Source: Marasmius tenuissimus
Taxonomy: Eukaryota; Basidiomycota; Agaricomycetes; Agaricales; Marasmiaceae
DNA length: 64,000 nt
Direction: 5' to 3'
NCBI GenBank assembly: GCA_029532415.1
Contig: JAQOTA010000027.1
Span: 310,001 to 374,000, forward strand
Positions 11,801 to 22,700 of this stretch are shown piece by piece. The notes beneath the pieces are model-generated. The model was not told the origin of the DNA and did no database searches. It saw only the letters and a program-made list of their open reading frames with translations. The position numbers and the translations under genes are program-made. Position 1 is the first letter of the stretch, and every line of letters starts with the position of its first letter.

Positions 11801-12333
11801 CTAATTTCTGGAGAGCCTTCGACAATGGGAGGGCAGGCCGTTCTTCAGCTGGTCCCTCGGCCGATCCCCCGGCTTTCTCCATGTCGCGACGGCCTTGACG
11901 ATAGTCGGAGCAAACTCGTTCCCTGTGTTTTTTCACCAGAGTCTTGTTGCGTTGGTTTTTGAACCAAGTGGCTATTGCCTGAGAGCCAAGTTGTCAGTAG
12001 TAATCTATCTTGAGAAGCGTTCCAACCAACCTCTTTCCATTGATCTCTCGTTTTGTCTTCCAAGGAAAGACTAGCAAACTCGGGGCTATGCATAGCGCGA
12101 TTCTTGGTGTCATAAAACCAATCCCGAATCTCCTCGGGATCATTCTCGTTGTCATCCTTGCCCATCTCGATGTTGTGCTTGATCAAAAGATCCTCCAGAT
12201 TGTCCAGCTCCTTCTTAAGCCATTTGGTCTGCTGTTCGCTGAACAGTGTGGTGCCCGAGGGCTTGGTTTTCGGGCCTTTCGGTTTTCGCGAACGCTTGGT
12301 ATTTGACGCCTCTGGTGGCGGAGAGGATGACAT
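8898..12333 (-). CDS. multi-exon protein with homeodomain-like N-terminus, short-exon repeat array and basic C-terminus
   Basis: The start is ATG at 12331-12333 (MSSSPPPEASNTKRSRKPKG). Exon 1 is 12333-12031, followed by a 52-bp intron; exon 2 (11978-11584) joins in phase to give DQWKEAIATWFKNQRNKTLVK. WFKNQRNK resembles the recognition helix of homeodomains (WFxNxR). A later segment (LWEALSEEEKASYAEKEQ) resembles an HMG-box helix. Exons down to about 10840 encode an acidic/aromatic region of unknown fold. From about 10750 to 9230 there are roughly a dozen short exons, mostly bounded by phase-1 introns, encoding related Pro/Glu/Gly segments. The last exon ends at 8898 in a Lys/Arg-rich tail (PPKKRKKRPQSRP) that looks like a nuclear localisation signal. 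A nuclear DNA-binding role is inference; exon boundaries in the array are approximate. No named family is recognised. Confidence 0.6.
9230..10480 (-). repeat. tandem exon-intron array with shared 5' splice-site motif
   Basis: On the minus strand, successive short exons (for example 10467-10420, 48 bp) end in G and are followed by introns beginning GTACGTTCACT, GTTAGTTCACT, GTCAGTTCACT, GTATGTTCACT, GTCAGTTCATT, GTGTGTTCAAT, GTGGGCTCACT and GTACGTTCACG. Exon segments repeat as well: two start with a GG(C/T)GGAGCAGA block leading to GAACTGAACGGTGCC or GAGTTGGATGGCGCT, and two contain GGCGGGAAGGA(G/A)AGTGAACC. Intron bodies share CCTCGTTTCA and CTGACTTCC blocks. The pattern indicates tandem duplication of exon-plus-intron units. 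Confidence 0.6.
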
Positions 12334-13466
12334 AGCGAGGTTCGTAGTTGAATGGGAGCCGGCGATTCCAGAGGGTGAAGTATGAGAGGTAAATCGTGAG
12401 AATCGGCACGTCTTGGAGGTACAGGGATTTTGGATGTGCAAAACCTATATTCATGACTATTGGGCGTGGGGAAAAACAGTATGAGTTCGTAACGATTGGA
12501 AACGAGCCAACGAACCGACTCACCACGCCACCGAACTGAACCTCCGAAGAGCCCGATCTTTTTTCTGTCATTTTTCAAAACTTAAGCGACCACAAGTCTT
12601 TCGAGGAGATAGAGGGCTGTTATCGGCTATGTGTTGGAAATCTTTCTGTCTCCAGGGCGCTGTGGAGCCCATATGGAGCTCATATCGGAAGAATTTTGAG
12701 GACTATAGCGCGATGCTCATCGGGAGTCGCGTTCCTGACGCGGAACTCGTCGGGATACGCGTTTTTGACGGGAAGCCAATCAATATACGCGTTCCTGACG
12801 CGTCTTTGGACGCGTTTTTGAGCACTGGCGCGTCACCATGAGTCGATTACATGTGCGGGTTATGAAAAAACTTACTCATTACAGACCCAGATCAGAGCGG
12901 GGGAACGTCAGAGCTGGCCACCGCGCATTTGTGGAGCAATTTCCGGAAGACATCGAGGAAGGCATTGCAGGCATTCCATGGACGTGGTACGCGGTCGCAT
13001 AGGGAATTATAAGATGTGTAACTAGTCTAGAAAAACGCGGCGGGTGTCCGATGAATACAATACGCGGCTGCACAGGGAATGGAAGCCATGTAATTCAGGA
13101 GACGATCAAAAAAATATACGAGCGACCTGGTTCATTTCGACGGGTATGCAATGGTAAGAAAAAAAAAATAGAAGTAAAAATAAGGATAAAAACCAAGACA
13201 AAGTTACGGTACGTTGGAGTCTTCATAGTACGCGGAACGAATGAAGCAGATGGATTGAATTAGATGATACGCAACGAGACGAACGAACAGCGCGGACTGG
13301 CCCCACTCCAAGACAAGGTGTGTAATTTGAAGGATCCCTGAAGATTCCCGTGACGACGACTCGTATGTAGGGGAGAGAAGGGGGGGGGGGGGGGAAGTGG
13401 GTTATCGAAAATTGAAAAGAAAAGAAAATTCCCGGATTTAGTGCATCACATATAGGTCACGGCTCG
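12334..13466. other. intergenic with a short tandem repeat and homopolymers
   Basis: This is the divergent spacer between the minus-strand gene at 12333 and the plus-strand gene at 13593. It contains the 30-bp repeat described separately, an A-rich tract (about 13159-13200) and a G run near 13381-13394. No supported gene was found. Confidence 0.6.
12721..12835. repeat. 30-bp tandem repeat with ACGCGT cores, about 3.5 units
   Basis: Three 30-bp units start at 12721, 12751 and 12781, each carrying (A/T)CGCGTT(C/T)(C/T)TGACG, followed by a partial unit. The unit is a multiple of three and lies in a 70-codon open frame (12629-12841), giving repeated xIRVPDAxLx decapeptides. The array may therefore be coding or may be an upstream cluster of ACGCGT boxes, which in fungi are MBF cell-cycle sites. 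Confidence 0.6.
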
Positions 13467-13473
13467 TATAAAG
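13467..13473 (+). promoter_or_regulatory. TATA box for the 13593 gene
   Basis: TATAAAG lies 120 bp upstream of the ATG. A pyrimidine-rich stretch (13480-13560), typical of fungal transcription start regions, follows it. Confidence 0.5.
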
Positions 13474-13592
13474 GTCAAGCTCTCTGTCATCTGCCGATTC
13501 CTCTTCACTTCCAACCTTTCTCTCGATTTCTCTCGAACAACCCCTTTCCTTGTTCCAAGCCGGCTTCGCCTACGTGTAACCACCCCCTTCCG

Positions 13593-14760
13593 ATGCCTCA
13601 AAAGGACTGCGAAAACTTCCGGAAAGACCTCAAAGACCGGCTGAAAGAAGCCATACACGCGGTCGCTGGGAAACCAGACGGACGCGTCAGACGCCACAGT
13701 TGCTTGCTCCGCGGAAAAATAAACGAAGGGAAGGGCGCCTCCTTCGATAACGTCGGAAGAAAATATAATGTGGTCAGTCTAGCGAACGCACGATTGAAAA
13801 ACATTCGCTCACTTCTCTTCCACAAGTGCACCACGGCGAAACATGACCACACCTGGCTCCCGCAGTACACTACGGGACCACTACCGTACAAGATTCTGAA
13901 GCGGCTGGAAACGATCAGGGCAGGTCACGACGTCCTCGGGGTGCAATACAACCCTGCCGATCCGGCGACGACAAAAGACATCGAGCCGTTCCTTGACGCG
14001 ATCCGCACGATCACGGACAAGGCCTTCAACGACTTATATGTTTATGCAGAGACAGGCCATCTTCCGTCGTCGCTCCCATCGACTCCTTCACCCCTCCCCT
14101 CTCCTTCCCTCCCTTCCTCTTCCCCCCCGGCTTCGTCCGGATTCTTCCCGTATTCCCCACTTCCACCCTCTTCCCCGCCCACACCACCCTCCTCCTCCCA
14201 GTGGAAGCTCTCAAAAATCCCGAACATGTGGAACACTCCAAGTCGTTCCCCAGCTTACGCGAAGAAGAAGTATGGCACCGGGCAGCGCCTCCAGGCCAGC
14301 CCAACGAAAAGACAGAGTTCTTTTAGCGCGTCGCCATTGGCGACTAGCTCGAAGTCGACCCTCGATTTGCAACGGGGAAAACGCAAGAGGGCGCCTGAGC
14401 CAGAAGTACCGAGGAAAAGGGGCAAAGGTCAGTGCTGAAGTCCTCATTTGTGTTATTGATATGACTCACGTGTTGCGTTAAGTTGTTGAAGTGATCGAGA
14501 TCACTGACAGCGAAGACGACCAGCCCAAAGCGAGTGGCTCTAAGGGAAAAGGAAAAGGCCGAGGTGAGAATTGGTGACATCCTTGAGCAAGCTCAGACAC
14601 TCACTATCTGAAGGATATAGTTCTCGTGCCGGCGACTGATGAGGACGATGACAGCGAGTCCGACTCCGACTCCGAGGCTCCTCATTCCATGAGCTCGGGG
14701 TGGACTGTTCGCTCTGGCGACTCCTACCCCGTCCGTCGCTCGAGAAGCCCCAGCTTCTAA
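13593..14760 (+). CDS. hypothetical 351-aa nuclear-type protein with a SUMO-interaction-like motif
   Basis: Three exons join in frame: 13593-14427, 14483-14563 and 14621-14760, with GT-AG introns of 55 and 57 bp and stop TAA at 14758-14760. Residues 1 to about 150 form a mixed, probably folded domain (Lys/Arg-rich start, HDHTWLPQY and DVLGVQYNP patches). A Ser/Pro-rich linker runs to about 230. The basic end of exon 1 (GKRKRAPEPEVPRKRGK) looks like a nuclear localisation signal. Exon 2 encodes VVEVIEITDSEDD, a hydrophobic core followed by acidic residues and serine, as in SUMO-interacting motifs. The tail is acidic Ser/Asp-rich. I do not recognise the N-terminal domain. It lies inside the GTTCAC-rich domain, but its codons look ordinary. 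Confidence 0.75.
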
Positions 14761-15315
14761 GAACCTCGAACAAGGTATACCCTCTCACTCCTTCCCCATC
14801 TTCCCTTCCCGTATCGTGATTGTAGTTTCTCTGGTGATTCCTATTTCTTGACACGCACTTCCGTAGCCATTGTTTCGCTACTGCCGTTGCAGCATCATCG
14901 CTTGTAAAATTTGATAGTGAATTGCATCGTTGTGACCAAAGGAAAGGACCTGAAAAATGAGTTAGTATCACGACACGAAATGACCAATGGGAGTTCTTGC
15001 TCACCTTTGACGACAGCAGATTGTAAGGGCGTCCGAAGGGACCGCGTTGGTCGTTGGCCTAAAACAGGACGACTGAGCGTCAGCATCGTTGCACGAGGCG
15101 ACGTGAAATGACCTAGCATGATGTATGCTGGGTGTTTTGTTTTTTGTCTTAGTTTTTTTTTTTGCTGCTGCGTTCCATGCGAGTCTTTTCGACTCTTTCG
15201 TGCACTCAGCTCTCAATGAATTCCTATTGTAATAGCTACGCTAATTGTACTACAGAGTTGAGGGAGATCTTACCTTGGTAACGGCGGGGAGGGGGGAGTT
15301 CTGGTTCAAGTTGGA
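14761..15315. other. intergenic, no supported gene
   Basis: This is the downstream region of the 13593 gene. Short open frames on both strands lack recognisable content. There is a T9 run near 15160. Confidence 0.5.
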
Positions 15316-15665
15316 ATGAGGTGGCTGTGCAGCCAGCGTCCCAGGATATGGCGCACGAGCCTGCAAATCTGTCTAACGCCCGATAAGCGCCATAGCCATG
15401 GGCGCGAGACTGTGAGCGTCCGATGATGATCTATAATTGAAAAAACACTAACCTGGCAAGGACTGTATAGCTTAACGGTAAGGCATGCGGCACTCAGTGG
15501 TATTTCAGGATTATCGCGAATTCTTGCCGCACATCCGAGTTCGACTCTCGGTGCAGTCATGGATTATTTTCTGTATATTTTCTCAACAGGCGCTTCATGG
15601 GCGTTAGACAAAATTGCAAGCTCGTGTCCCATATCTCGGCCATGTTGGCTGCACAGCCACCTCAT
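15316..15665. repeat. inverted repeat (~76-bp arms) centred on a tRNA-like gene
   Basis: The left arm is 15316-15391 and the right arm 15589-15665; the right arm is the imperfect reverse complement of the left. Shared blocks include ATGAGGTGGCTGTGCAGCCA, GATATGG, CACGAGC, TGTCTAACGCCC and AAGCGCC. The tRNA-like sequence occupies the middle of the spacer. Confidence 0.8.
15461..15559 (+). tRNA. tRNA-like gene with intron, isotype unresolved
   Basis: Both internal Pol III promoter elements match consensus: A box TAGCTTAACGG (15468-15478) and B box GTTCGACTC (15539-15547). The acceptor stem GACTGTA/TGCAGTC (one G-U pair), the D stem, and the T arm CCGAG/CTCGG form, and TTTT follows at 15566. 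The anticodon arm is CGGCA/TGCCG with a long loop implying a roughly 25-nt intron. That register gives the loop start CTCAG (anticodon CAG, Leu), but the variable loop is only 5 nt, unlike a leucine tRNA, and two extra bases separate the D and anticodon stems. It may be an unusual tRNA, a mis-registered one, or a tRNA-derived pseudogene. Confidence 0.55.
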
Positions 15666-16164
15666 GCCTCCGTTCACCAGAGACCACCCCCATCGAACGT
15701 GGTGGTGTCCCTCTCGAGGTAAGTGAACGTTCACCCTCATCCTTTTAAGAGTACACAATAAGTAGTTACAATACAAAAATTTTTGTGAGACACTGAGTGA
15801 TCCAAAAGGCGAACACAATCGCCTCGATTTCGCTTTTGATCGTCGAGAGAGAACAGGCAGCCAGAGATGCTGATGGTTGAAATTTTCAGGCACGCCTGCG
15901 GCACCTATGGACTAGGTTGCTACACGTTCCACTCGTTCAGTTCGGTGCGTTGTATGTTGCGACTATACGAATCGTGCTGACATCTTCTTAGATCTTCCCC
16001 GTTGGTTTTACTCTTCAAAATATGTTTTCTTCATCCATTTATACAACCTTACTCGGTGCGTTACCCACAGCAGATTCACGAGCAGAAGGGCGTTGACCTT
16101 CGGACGTTATGCAGGTCCCTTTAATCCAATTCGTAATAGTCGAAAAATCAGAAGAAATCTCGCA

Positions 16165-19100
16165 ATGGCACCTGGAAAACGCAGAAGAATTGGAGTGGAG
16201 TCATTTCTGGACATTGCGGCTGCAGAGGATAGAGACGCCTATGACGAAGGGGAATCTGAAGTCGAGGAGGAACGCTTCGAGCTCAGTGATGACGACGACA
16301 TTGGTACGTTCGTCGGAATAATGTCTATGCAATATACTGACCTTGTTTGTCAGATCCACCCGCTGCTCAGACTACACTCTCGTTCGAAGCCCCCGAAGAT
16401 CGACAGTCATTTGTGGATGCCTTGTGCGCCGACCTCACGTCGCGCTATGTCAAGCCACATCTCATTTCAGAAGCCTCCAACATGCAGCAGCCCGTTACAG
16501 TTTCTTCCGATACTCAGCAGGCCATAGACCCGTCCTTGCTGCGTTTAACCCCGAACTTGCAACCGACACCAGGACCCTCCAGACCAACTCCCTCCCCAGC
16601 TCCTCTAACTCCCTCGTCTTTGCTATCTCAGCAACTCATGCCGCCGCCTATATCATCCTTGCGATCACCGTCCCAGATCCGCAAAGGAAAGCAGAAAGAG
16701 ACGGAACCTGAAAGCGACGCTCAAGGTTTCTATTCCTGGGCGCCCTGCATACCATCTGTTTATCCTCAGATGCGCGCCTACCCATCGAAAGACACCCTCG
16801 ACATTCCACAAGTGAACAAGATAGATCCTTGGGAACGCGCCCACACACTTGGGAAGAATGCAGACCGTGCAAACCTTCCAAGCGTGCACCGTGATGACCT
16901 TCGCAGGGAAAAGAAACATTATTCTCGCGCGGTCAGTACTCGCCTCAGGGAGTACGTTGGAGACAACGAATGGGTGATAGTTTGCTCCGGGCCGTATCGC
17001 GGTGATGTGGGGTTGGCGATTGGATTGGAGAAAGACGAGATAGATGTCAGAGAGGACGAACAACTGGAGGAGATTACCAACAACAAACTGAAGTACCGAC
17101 CAGCAGAGAAGCGGAGGCGTGATCAGGCAAGAGAGTGGGAACAGCTTCGTGCAGAACAACGGAAATGGGTCAAAGCTATCAGCCATGAAGCGGAGCTAGA
17201 ACCAGATCTTCAATGGCTAGAAGATAGTTCAATGTGCGCTCGCAATAGATTTACGGTCCTGCTCATCCCACGGTTTCCCGGTGGACGCGTGAAGCCAGGA
17301 CCCCAGGACGTTATCCAACCGTTCACTGATGAAACCGACCCTTTCTCTACCCATGGCCTCTTCTACGACAAAGATCACACCGGCGTGGCAGAAAAACAAG
17401 GGACGGACATTCTATTATGGAAAGGCGGGGAGTTCACCCGCAGTGGTCTCATGAGGGCACATTACTTCAGAGAACAGCTCCTCCTCGCTACCTCCATTCC
17501 TCCCAAGCTTGAGGACCTATTCAGGCAGACCAACCATCCTGACCTTGAGCTTGCCCCCTTTCCCCACCCCTCCAACTGGTCGTTTGATGAGGGCGAAGAG
17601 GTCATCTCGGCCGGAGTGAACGCCACGTTCAAGTATCTTCAGGTGAACGCCAGAAGTAACCGCCAACAACTCGCTGTCGTGCACCTCAGGGTGCAGCTAG
17701 CACCCAAACCCACCAACAATCCCTATGTCCTCTACCCTCGGCCAGCCGATGAGACTCTGGAAGAACAGCGGTTGCGGGAAGAGAAGGAGAGGATACGACG
17801 AAAAGAGGAGGAGGCCATCAACAGGGGCGAATACGCGGTTCCAGTCCGATCTCTCCTCAAGCCGCACAAGAAAGATGATTGGGTTCTCTTGATGACTGGT
17901 CGCCACCGAGGTCGATACGGCCGCGTCCTCGTTAGACATGGGAACACTATTTCCGTAGTGCTGCCCGAAGAGCGCGTACTCTCTGTATGCCACGTCAACG
18001 CAGCGAAGCGCATCCCGACGCCGATGGAAAGAGACGCCCGACTTGACATTTTTGGCGAGAAAAGGGAGCTTGTTCCAGTGCCTTGGGTTGGTACTGAGAT
18101 ACGGGTAACGAGAGGACCTTACTGCGGAGTCATCGGTCGCGTTGAAATGGTGGAAAGAGTTGAAGGGAACCTTGGTAGAAGATTGATGATTGGTTTGTGG
18201 GCGGAAGTTGTGCAAAAATTCGTTCTCGTTAATCATGATCATATTCTGACCACGAGGTATGTGTTAAACACTTCAACTCTTCACGTTCCTGATTCTAATT
18301 CCCTTTACCTTTAGTGGCGCCCAACGTCTCAAAGACCTTCAACCCTTGACTGAGACGCAATCACGAGTTTACGGGACCACAACCTCCATGCTCGCCAGCC
18401 GTGAACCGTGGCTGGGCACTCGGGTCGCGATCACCAAGGGTCGGGCCAAGGGCTATCTTGGGTACGTTCGTCGTGTGGATGTTTACTATGGGACAGAGAC
18501 CCAGAGGGACCGTCATGTGCCGGGAAAGACTGTTGCGAAACGCCAGGGAATCAGGCTGAGTGTCGAACTCGAGACTCATGTGGCTGTGGACACAGGGCTC
18601 GTGGTTCTTGACTACCAGCATGTCCGCGATGTGAAGACCGGCAGGTTTCTCAACAAAGCTTACCCTGTCCGATCTGGTTCCTTTTACGACTTTCAGCCGG
18701 ACCTTAAACACCTCCCAGACATAGTAGAGGAGTTGGATCGCTTGGAGCCGCCCGGCACTCCCCAATGGTCAAGATCGGAAATGGAAATCATGTCGCGTGA
18801 TAGCACCTTGGAAACTCACTGGGACCCCTACGCATCCGTCACCTTACCCGTCGGCACCTTTGGGCCAGACCCCACCGTCCCGAGTCCTCAATCCCCTCTT
18901 GCGAACACGGCCGAAACAGTAGACCCCGTTCCCAATGAAGAGCCCCTCGATCCTCGGGAACAGATTGCAGCGGCAGAGTTGGAAGCATTCTGTTTGCAGG
19001 CATTCAAAGAAGCGGAGGAAGAGGAAGCTGCTGCTGCCGGACCAGCTCACTGGATCGTGCACCCCAGTCTCGCCGGTCTCAAGATCCAAGCATCCGTCAA

Positions 19101-19557
19101 TGGCAGCGACATCTATCTCGACATCGTCCAAGGAGACTCTGGGGTTATCGTTTACAGGAAGGGTCCCGATGATACGAGGCCTAAAATTGTTCGGGATCTC
19201 ACCACTATCGATCACGCTCAGGATCGGATCAAGCCCAGTACCGAGAAGAATCTCATGGTTGTTGTAGGCGGCAAACCTCAGCACATCGGCAAGCTCGTTC
19301 GGCGGGTATCCAACTTCTACCGGGACTCAAAGTCGGACGATAATCATTGGATCGTTGTTGTTGTTATCACGAGGACTAGCCCCACCGCTGTTGAAAACAT
19401 GACTCTGGAAAGACTTGAGCTAGACCCCAAGACGATGTTGGCGAGAGTTTACGAGTCTAGGAAGAGAAGAAAAGAAGCTGATGAGTACATGAAGCTGACT
19501 CGCCGGGCGGCACTGGCCAGTAATAGGCGCATGGTCCCAGTCCGCCCCTTATGTTGA
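16165..19557 (+). CDS. KOW-domain protein resembling transcription elongation factor Spt5, 1094 aa
   Basis: Exons 16165-16303, 16354-18256 and 18315-19557 join in frame (1094 codons plus TGA). The start MAPGKRRRIGVESFLDIAA is followed by an acidic stretch (DEGESEVEEERFELSDDDD), as at Spt5 N-termini. At least five KOW-like motifs are visible: DNEWVIVCSGPYRGDVGLAI (near residue 248), KDDWVLLMTGRHRGRYGRV (about 553), GTEIRVTRGPYCGVIGRV (about 624), GTRVAITKGRAKGYLGYV (about 711) and NLMVVVGGKPQHIGKLVRR (about 992). Between KOW1 and KOW2 lies a region that could correspond to an NGN-like or linker domain; I cannot confirm it. Canonical Spt5 clamps RNA polymerase II and carries C-terminal repeats, which are absent here, so this is a divergent paralogue. 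Its first intron begins GTACGTTCG, like its neighbours' introns. Mushroom genomes carry expanded KOW families; whether this copy travels with the KDZ element is inference. Confidence 0.75.
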
Positions 19558-19704
19558 TTTCTTCCCTGCGATGACGCCCTTTACTACTAATTCTTACTAT
19601 TCTTGAGTACTATTCTTGTATCCGTAGCATGAGTTATGTATCACACTGGTAACATCTGATCTGAAATTTAGGAATGAATTCGCCCTGCCGTGGCCCCCCT
19701 CGAC

Positions 19705-19783
19705 CCTCCTGAATGATGTCCGGCCTCTCCGTGGCCAGGGGGACTAGTAACCGTTCCTAAAACGGTGAAGCGAACAGGACATC
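19705..19783 (+). ncRNA. candidate HDV-like ribozyme, copy C, probably inactive
   Basis: This has the same 79-81-nt architecture as copies A and B. P1 is CCTCCTG/CAGGGGG, P2 GATGTCC/GGACATC, P3 GCC/GGC around TCTCCGT, and P4 CCGTT/AACGG. The joint reads TGAAG where A and B read CGAAG, so the presumed catalytic C is T at 19766. P1, P2 and P4 all differ in sequence from copy B yet still pair. It lies just upstream of the first recognisable KDZ exon. Confidence 0.5.
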
Positions 19784-19789
19784 TTCAAC

Positions 19790-22700
19790 ATTGGACCAAT
19801 AGCCAGGGAATGGTTCCTAGCACCCAATTTGGTAAGTTGAACCAGCTCAATTGCCGTCACTCCAACTGATTTTTTTTTCTATTCAGTTCACAATCTCCAC
19901 TGCATTCCAGCGTGAAAGCCGCCCAGAAACAGTCGCGATCCATGGTCTTCATTTGGACAATTTCTCCGGAATTCCCGTCAATATAGTTGTGGCCTCCAGG
20001 TGAGTTGTCTCTCCAAGCCCCCTCACTCTCCTTCACACCGTTTTGACGGTTCTTTACTCACTGATCTCCAGCCCGTACTCCATGTATCGAAAGCAACTCA
20101 ACAAGGAGAAGCGAGCGGCCTTCAACGACAGCGTCCACGTAGCCACTCCACCTCCGAAGCGTTTACGCGTTCAGGAATTCATCGACGAACGAGGGACGAG
20201 CAGGGTGGTCATACCAATCTCATCGAGCGAACCACAACCAAATCCAGGGCCTTCGCGTCAGGAGATTCAGTGATTGCCCGCTCCTGAGAAATCGCAAAAA
20301 GGAATCGAAGATGTTGAGATGAAGGACATCGAGAAAGGTGACGACGCAAAGGCAGAGAATAGGGAAAGAATACCTGTAGAAAAGCTAGTTCAGGAAGAGA
20401 AGACACGCGTGAGTTTCCTCACACCTTGTGCTGCGTTCTTTCTCAGCGGTTCTTCATAGCGACTCCAGTTGTTGGGTGATTGGGAAGAGAAAATGGACCA
20501 AGCCGTACGGTTATCATTCAAACGCGAAGCTCACGACGATGTCATCAAGACATGTTCGTGTGGGGGGGCCACTCGTAAAGTGTGATGCTATGAGTGCCTC
20601 AGCTTACCATTGTTATGCGAGCGGTGCTGGATAGCTGCACACAAACACAATCCTTTACACTGGGCACACGTTTGGTGCGAGGATGGTTTTTTCGTGAAGT
20701 ACGATATCTCTGCACTAGAGCTCCCCACAGTGTCGTCTCCCTCTCTCAATCATGACGGAAATGTTTGTCCCAAAACAAAAGCACCGTCCATCCCACTCGG
20801 ACACGACGGAAATGTTTGTCCCAAGGCCAAAGCCTCTCATTCCCTCATTGTCACGGATTTCAATGGCGTTCACTCAACCCGTGTCATCTATTGCGATTGC
20901 GAACAAGGAGGCCACCGAGATAAATGGACGCAACTATACATGAATGACCTCCTCCCATCCACGGTGCTCAAACCGCAGTCCTGTTTTACGTTCCGACTTA
21001 TGCACCAGTTCCACCTTTTGCGCGTACAGACGACGGTCAATCCTTTCGATTACATCAAGACTCTGCGCAGGATGTCTAACAATGTATTCACGGGCGACGT
21101 TCCGGTATGCCGTTTCTAGTCAGTTTCGATAGTTGCTCATCTCAAGGATATTCTAGGATTTGTATAAGCAATTCATGAATGCGACACGTGTGTGGGATTT
21201 TCTTCAGGACGAGCGGCGGGCTGGTGTCCACCATGAGTTGTGGAAGTATCTCAAGCTTTCGCAACGACCTGCGAATGACTTGATTGTAGAATGCCCGTCT
21301 TGTCCACACCCCGGGGTGAATACGGAAGAGGGCTGGGAGAAAACACCACCAGACCTGATGTTCGTCTCATTCCTTGCCTTCGCTATGAATCTATCTAACA
21401 GTGGTCAAGGCACCTGCATATGACACGACTCACACTGGACGGCAACTATCATGCCAACCACTACGCAAAGAAAAACCTAGATCCCAATGACGTATCCATA
21501 TATTCCGGGCGATCGTATTTCCCCATCGCAAGCGTGTATAACGAACATTGCGGTTTTAAGGAGCCAACTTCCACTGAGGTGTGTACGTTCTCCCTCTCAT
21601 CGGACATGGATCACTCAATCTGCATTGAAGAAATCAGTTTGTGGGCACCTGAACACGATCAGTAAACAGAACAAGGTGAAGTTCAAAAACATGGACATTA
21701 GCGGTATTGTCAACTGCCAGTGTTGCCACGTTTTTATCAGGACTTCCGCGAACCTGAAATGCGCTGAGAGGTAAGCAACGTTCACTTCCAATTTCCCGCA
21801 ATCCTCGCTGATTGGGCCTCTTCAAGGTGGGTCTGCGTTGACGACTGCCTGGCTCGAGCAGTCGCGCAGACAGCCTCTCCAAATGGGGAGGAGCAAAGCG
21901 GGCCGTTCGTCGTCAGTTACGATGCTATGTGTAGCTACTGCAAGTATATCATCGACAGGTGGATAGAAACGCACCCAGAGTACGTTTACCTGGCCGGGCA
22001 GATGCTTTGGGTCATACCTGTCTGTCACTGCCGTAATCATATCGCCAGCTGCGAGCCGCTTTACTTGTACGTTTACAAGTCGGGTGTAGGCCTTTTCAAA
22101 GGAGAAACGGCGGAACAGCCATGGGATACGATCAATCGTTGGGGGGCCTCTACCCGCCAGATGAACTTGGGCTTACGAGAGGATGTCCTTATTCTCGTAT
22201 TCGGAGACTGGAACTGGAGGAAAACTGTCGGTTTGGGTGAGTTCAGTTGTCTCCTTTTGCCGCGTTTACTTCATGTTCCGTGTTCATTGGTCTGTTCCCA
22301 ATACATCGCTCTCTTCCGCTGTTCACTCTCTCCCGTGTTCCTTTTCTGCCGTTCACTTCCACACGCTGGGATTCACTCCCCCTGATCGCGTACCACAGCT
22401 GACAACAACGTTCACAGCATTACTGCTTTATAATGAGATTCTGAGTCTTCGTTCCCAGTACTCCAAAAAACGGGACTCTCTCATAGGGCTCTGGCTTCTT
22501 CATCCGGAGAAGGCACTTGAATGGAACGCTGCCGATAGGTCACCCAAGGTCGATCCCAAGAGAAAGCGATCCGTTAAGTCCGTTTACATGCATGATGAAA
22601 ATGACAAAGGTTCGGATCACGCTGTATTACCCGATGCCATGGAAGGACTTAGCCCTTCACGTAGCACCGACCCTCAAATCCATAGTGGACGCAATGAAGG

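Noticed and set aside
15461..15559. Assignment of the tRNA-like gene as Leu-CAG or as selenocysteine (TCA in the loop)
   Set aside because: Leucine tRNAs have a long variable arm, absent here. A selenocysteine tRNA would need a long variable arm and longer acceptor helix and is not expected in this group. Isotype is left open.
16093..16164. Upstream TTG-initiated extension of the KOW protein
   Set aside because: There is no ATG before 16165 in that frame; MAPGKRRR is the natural eukaryotic start.
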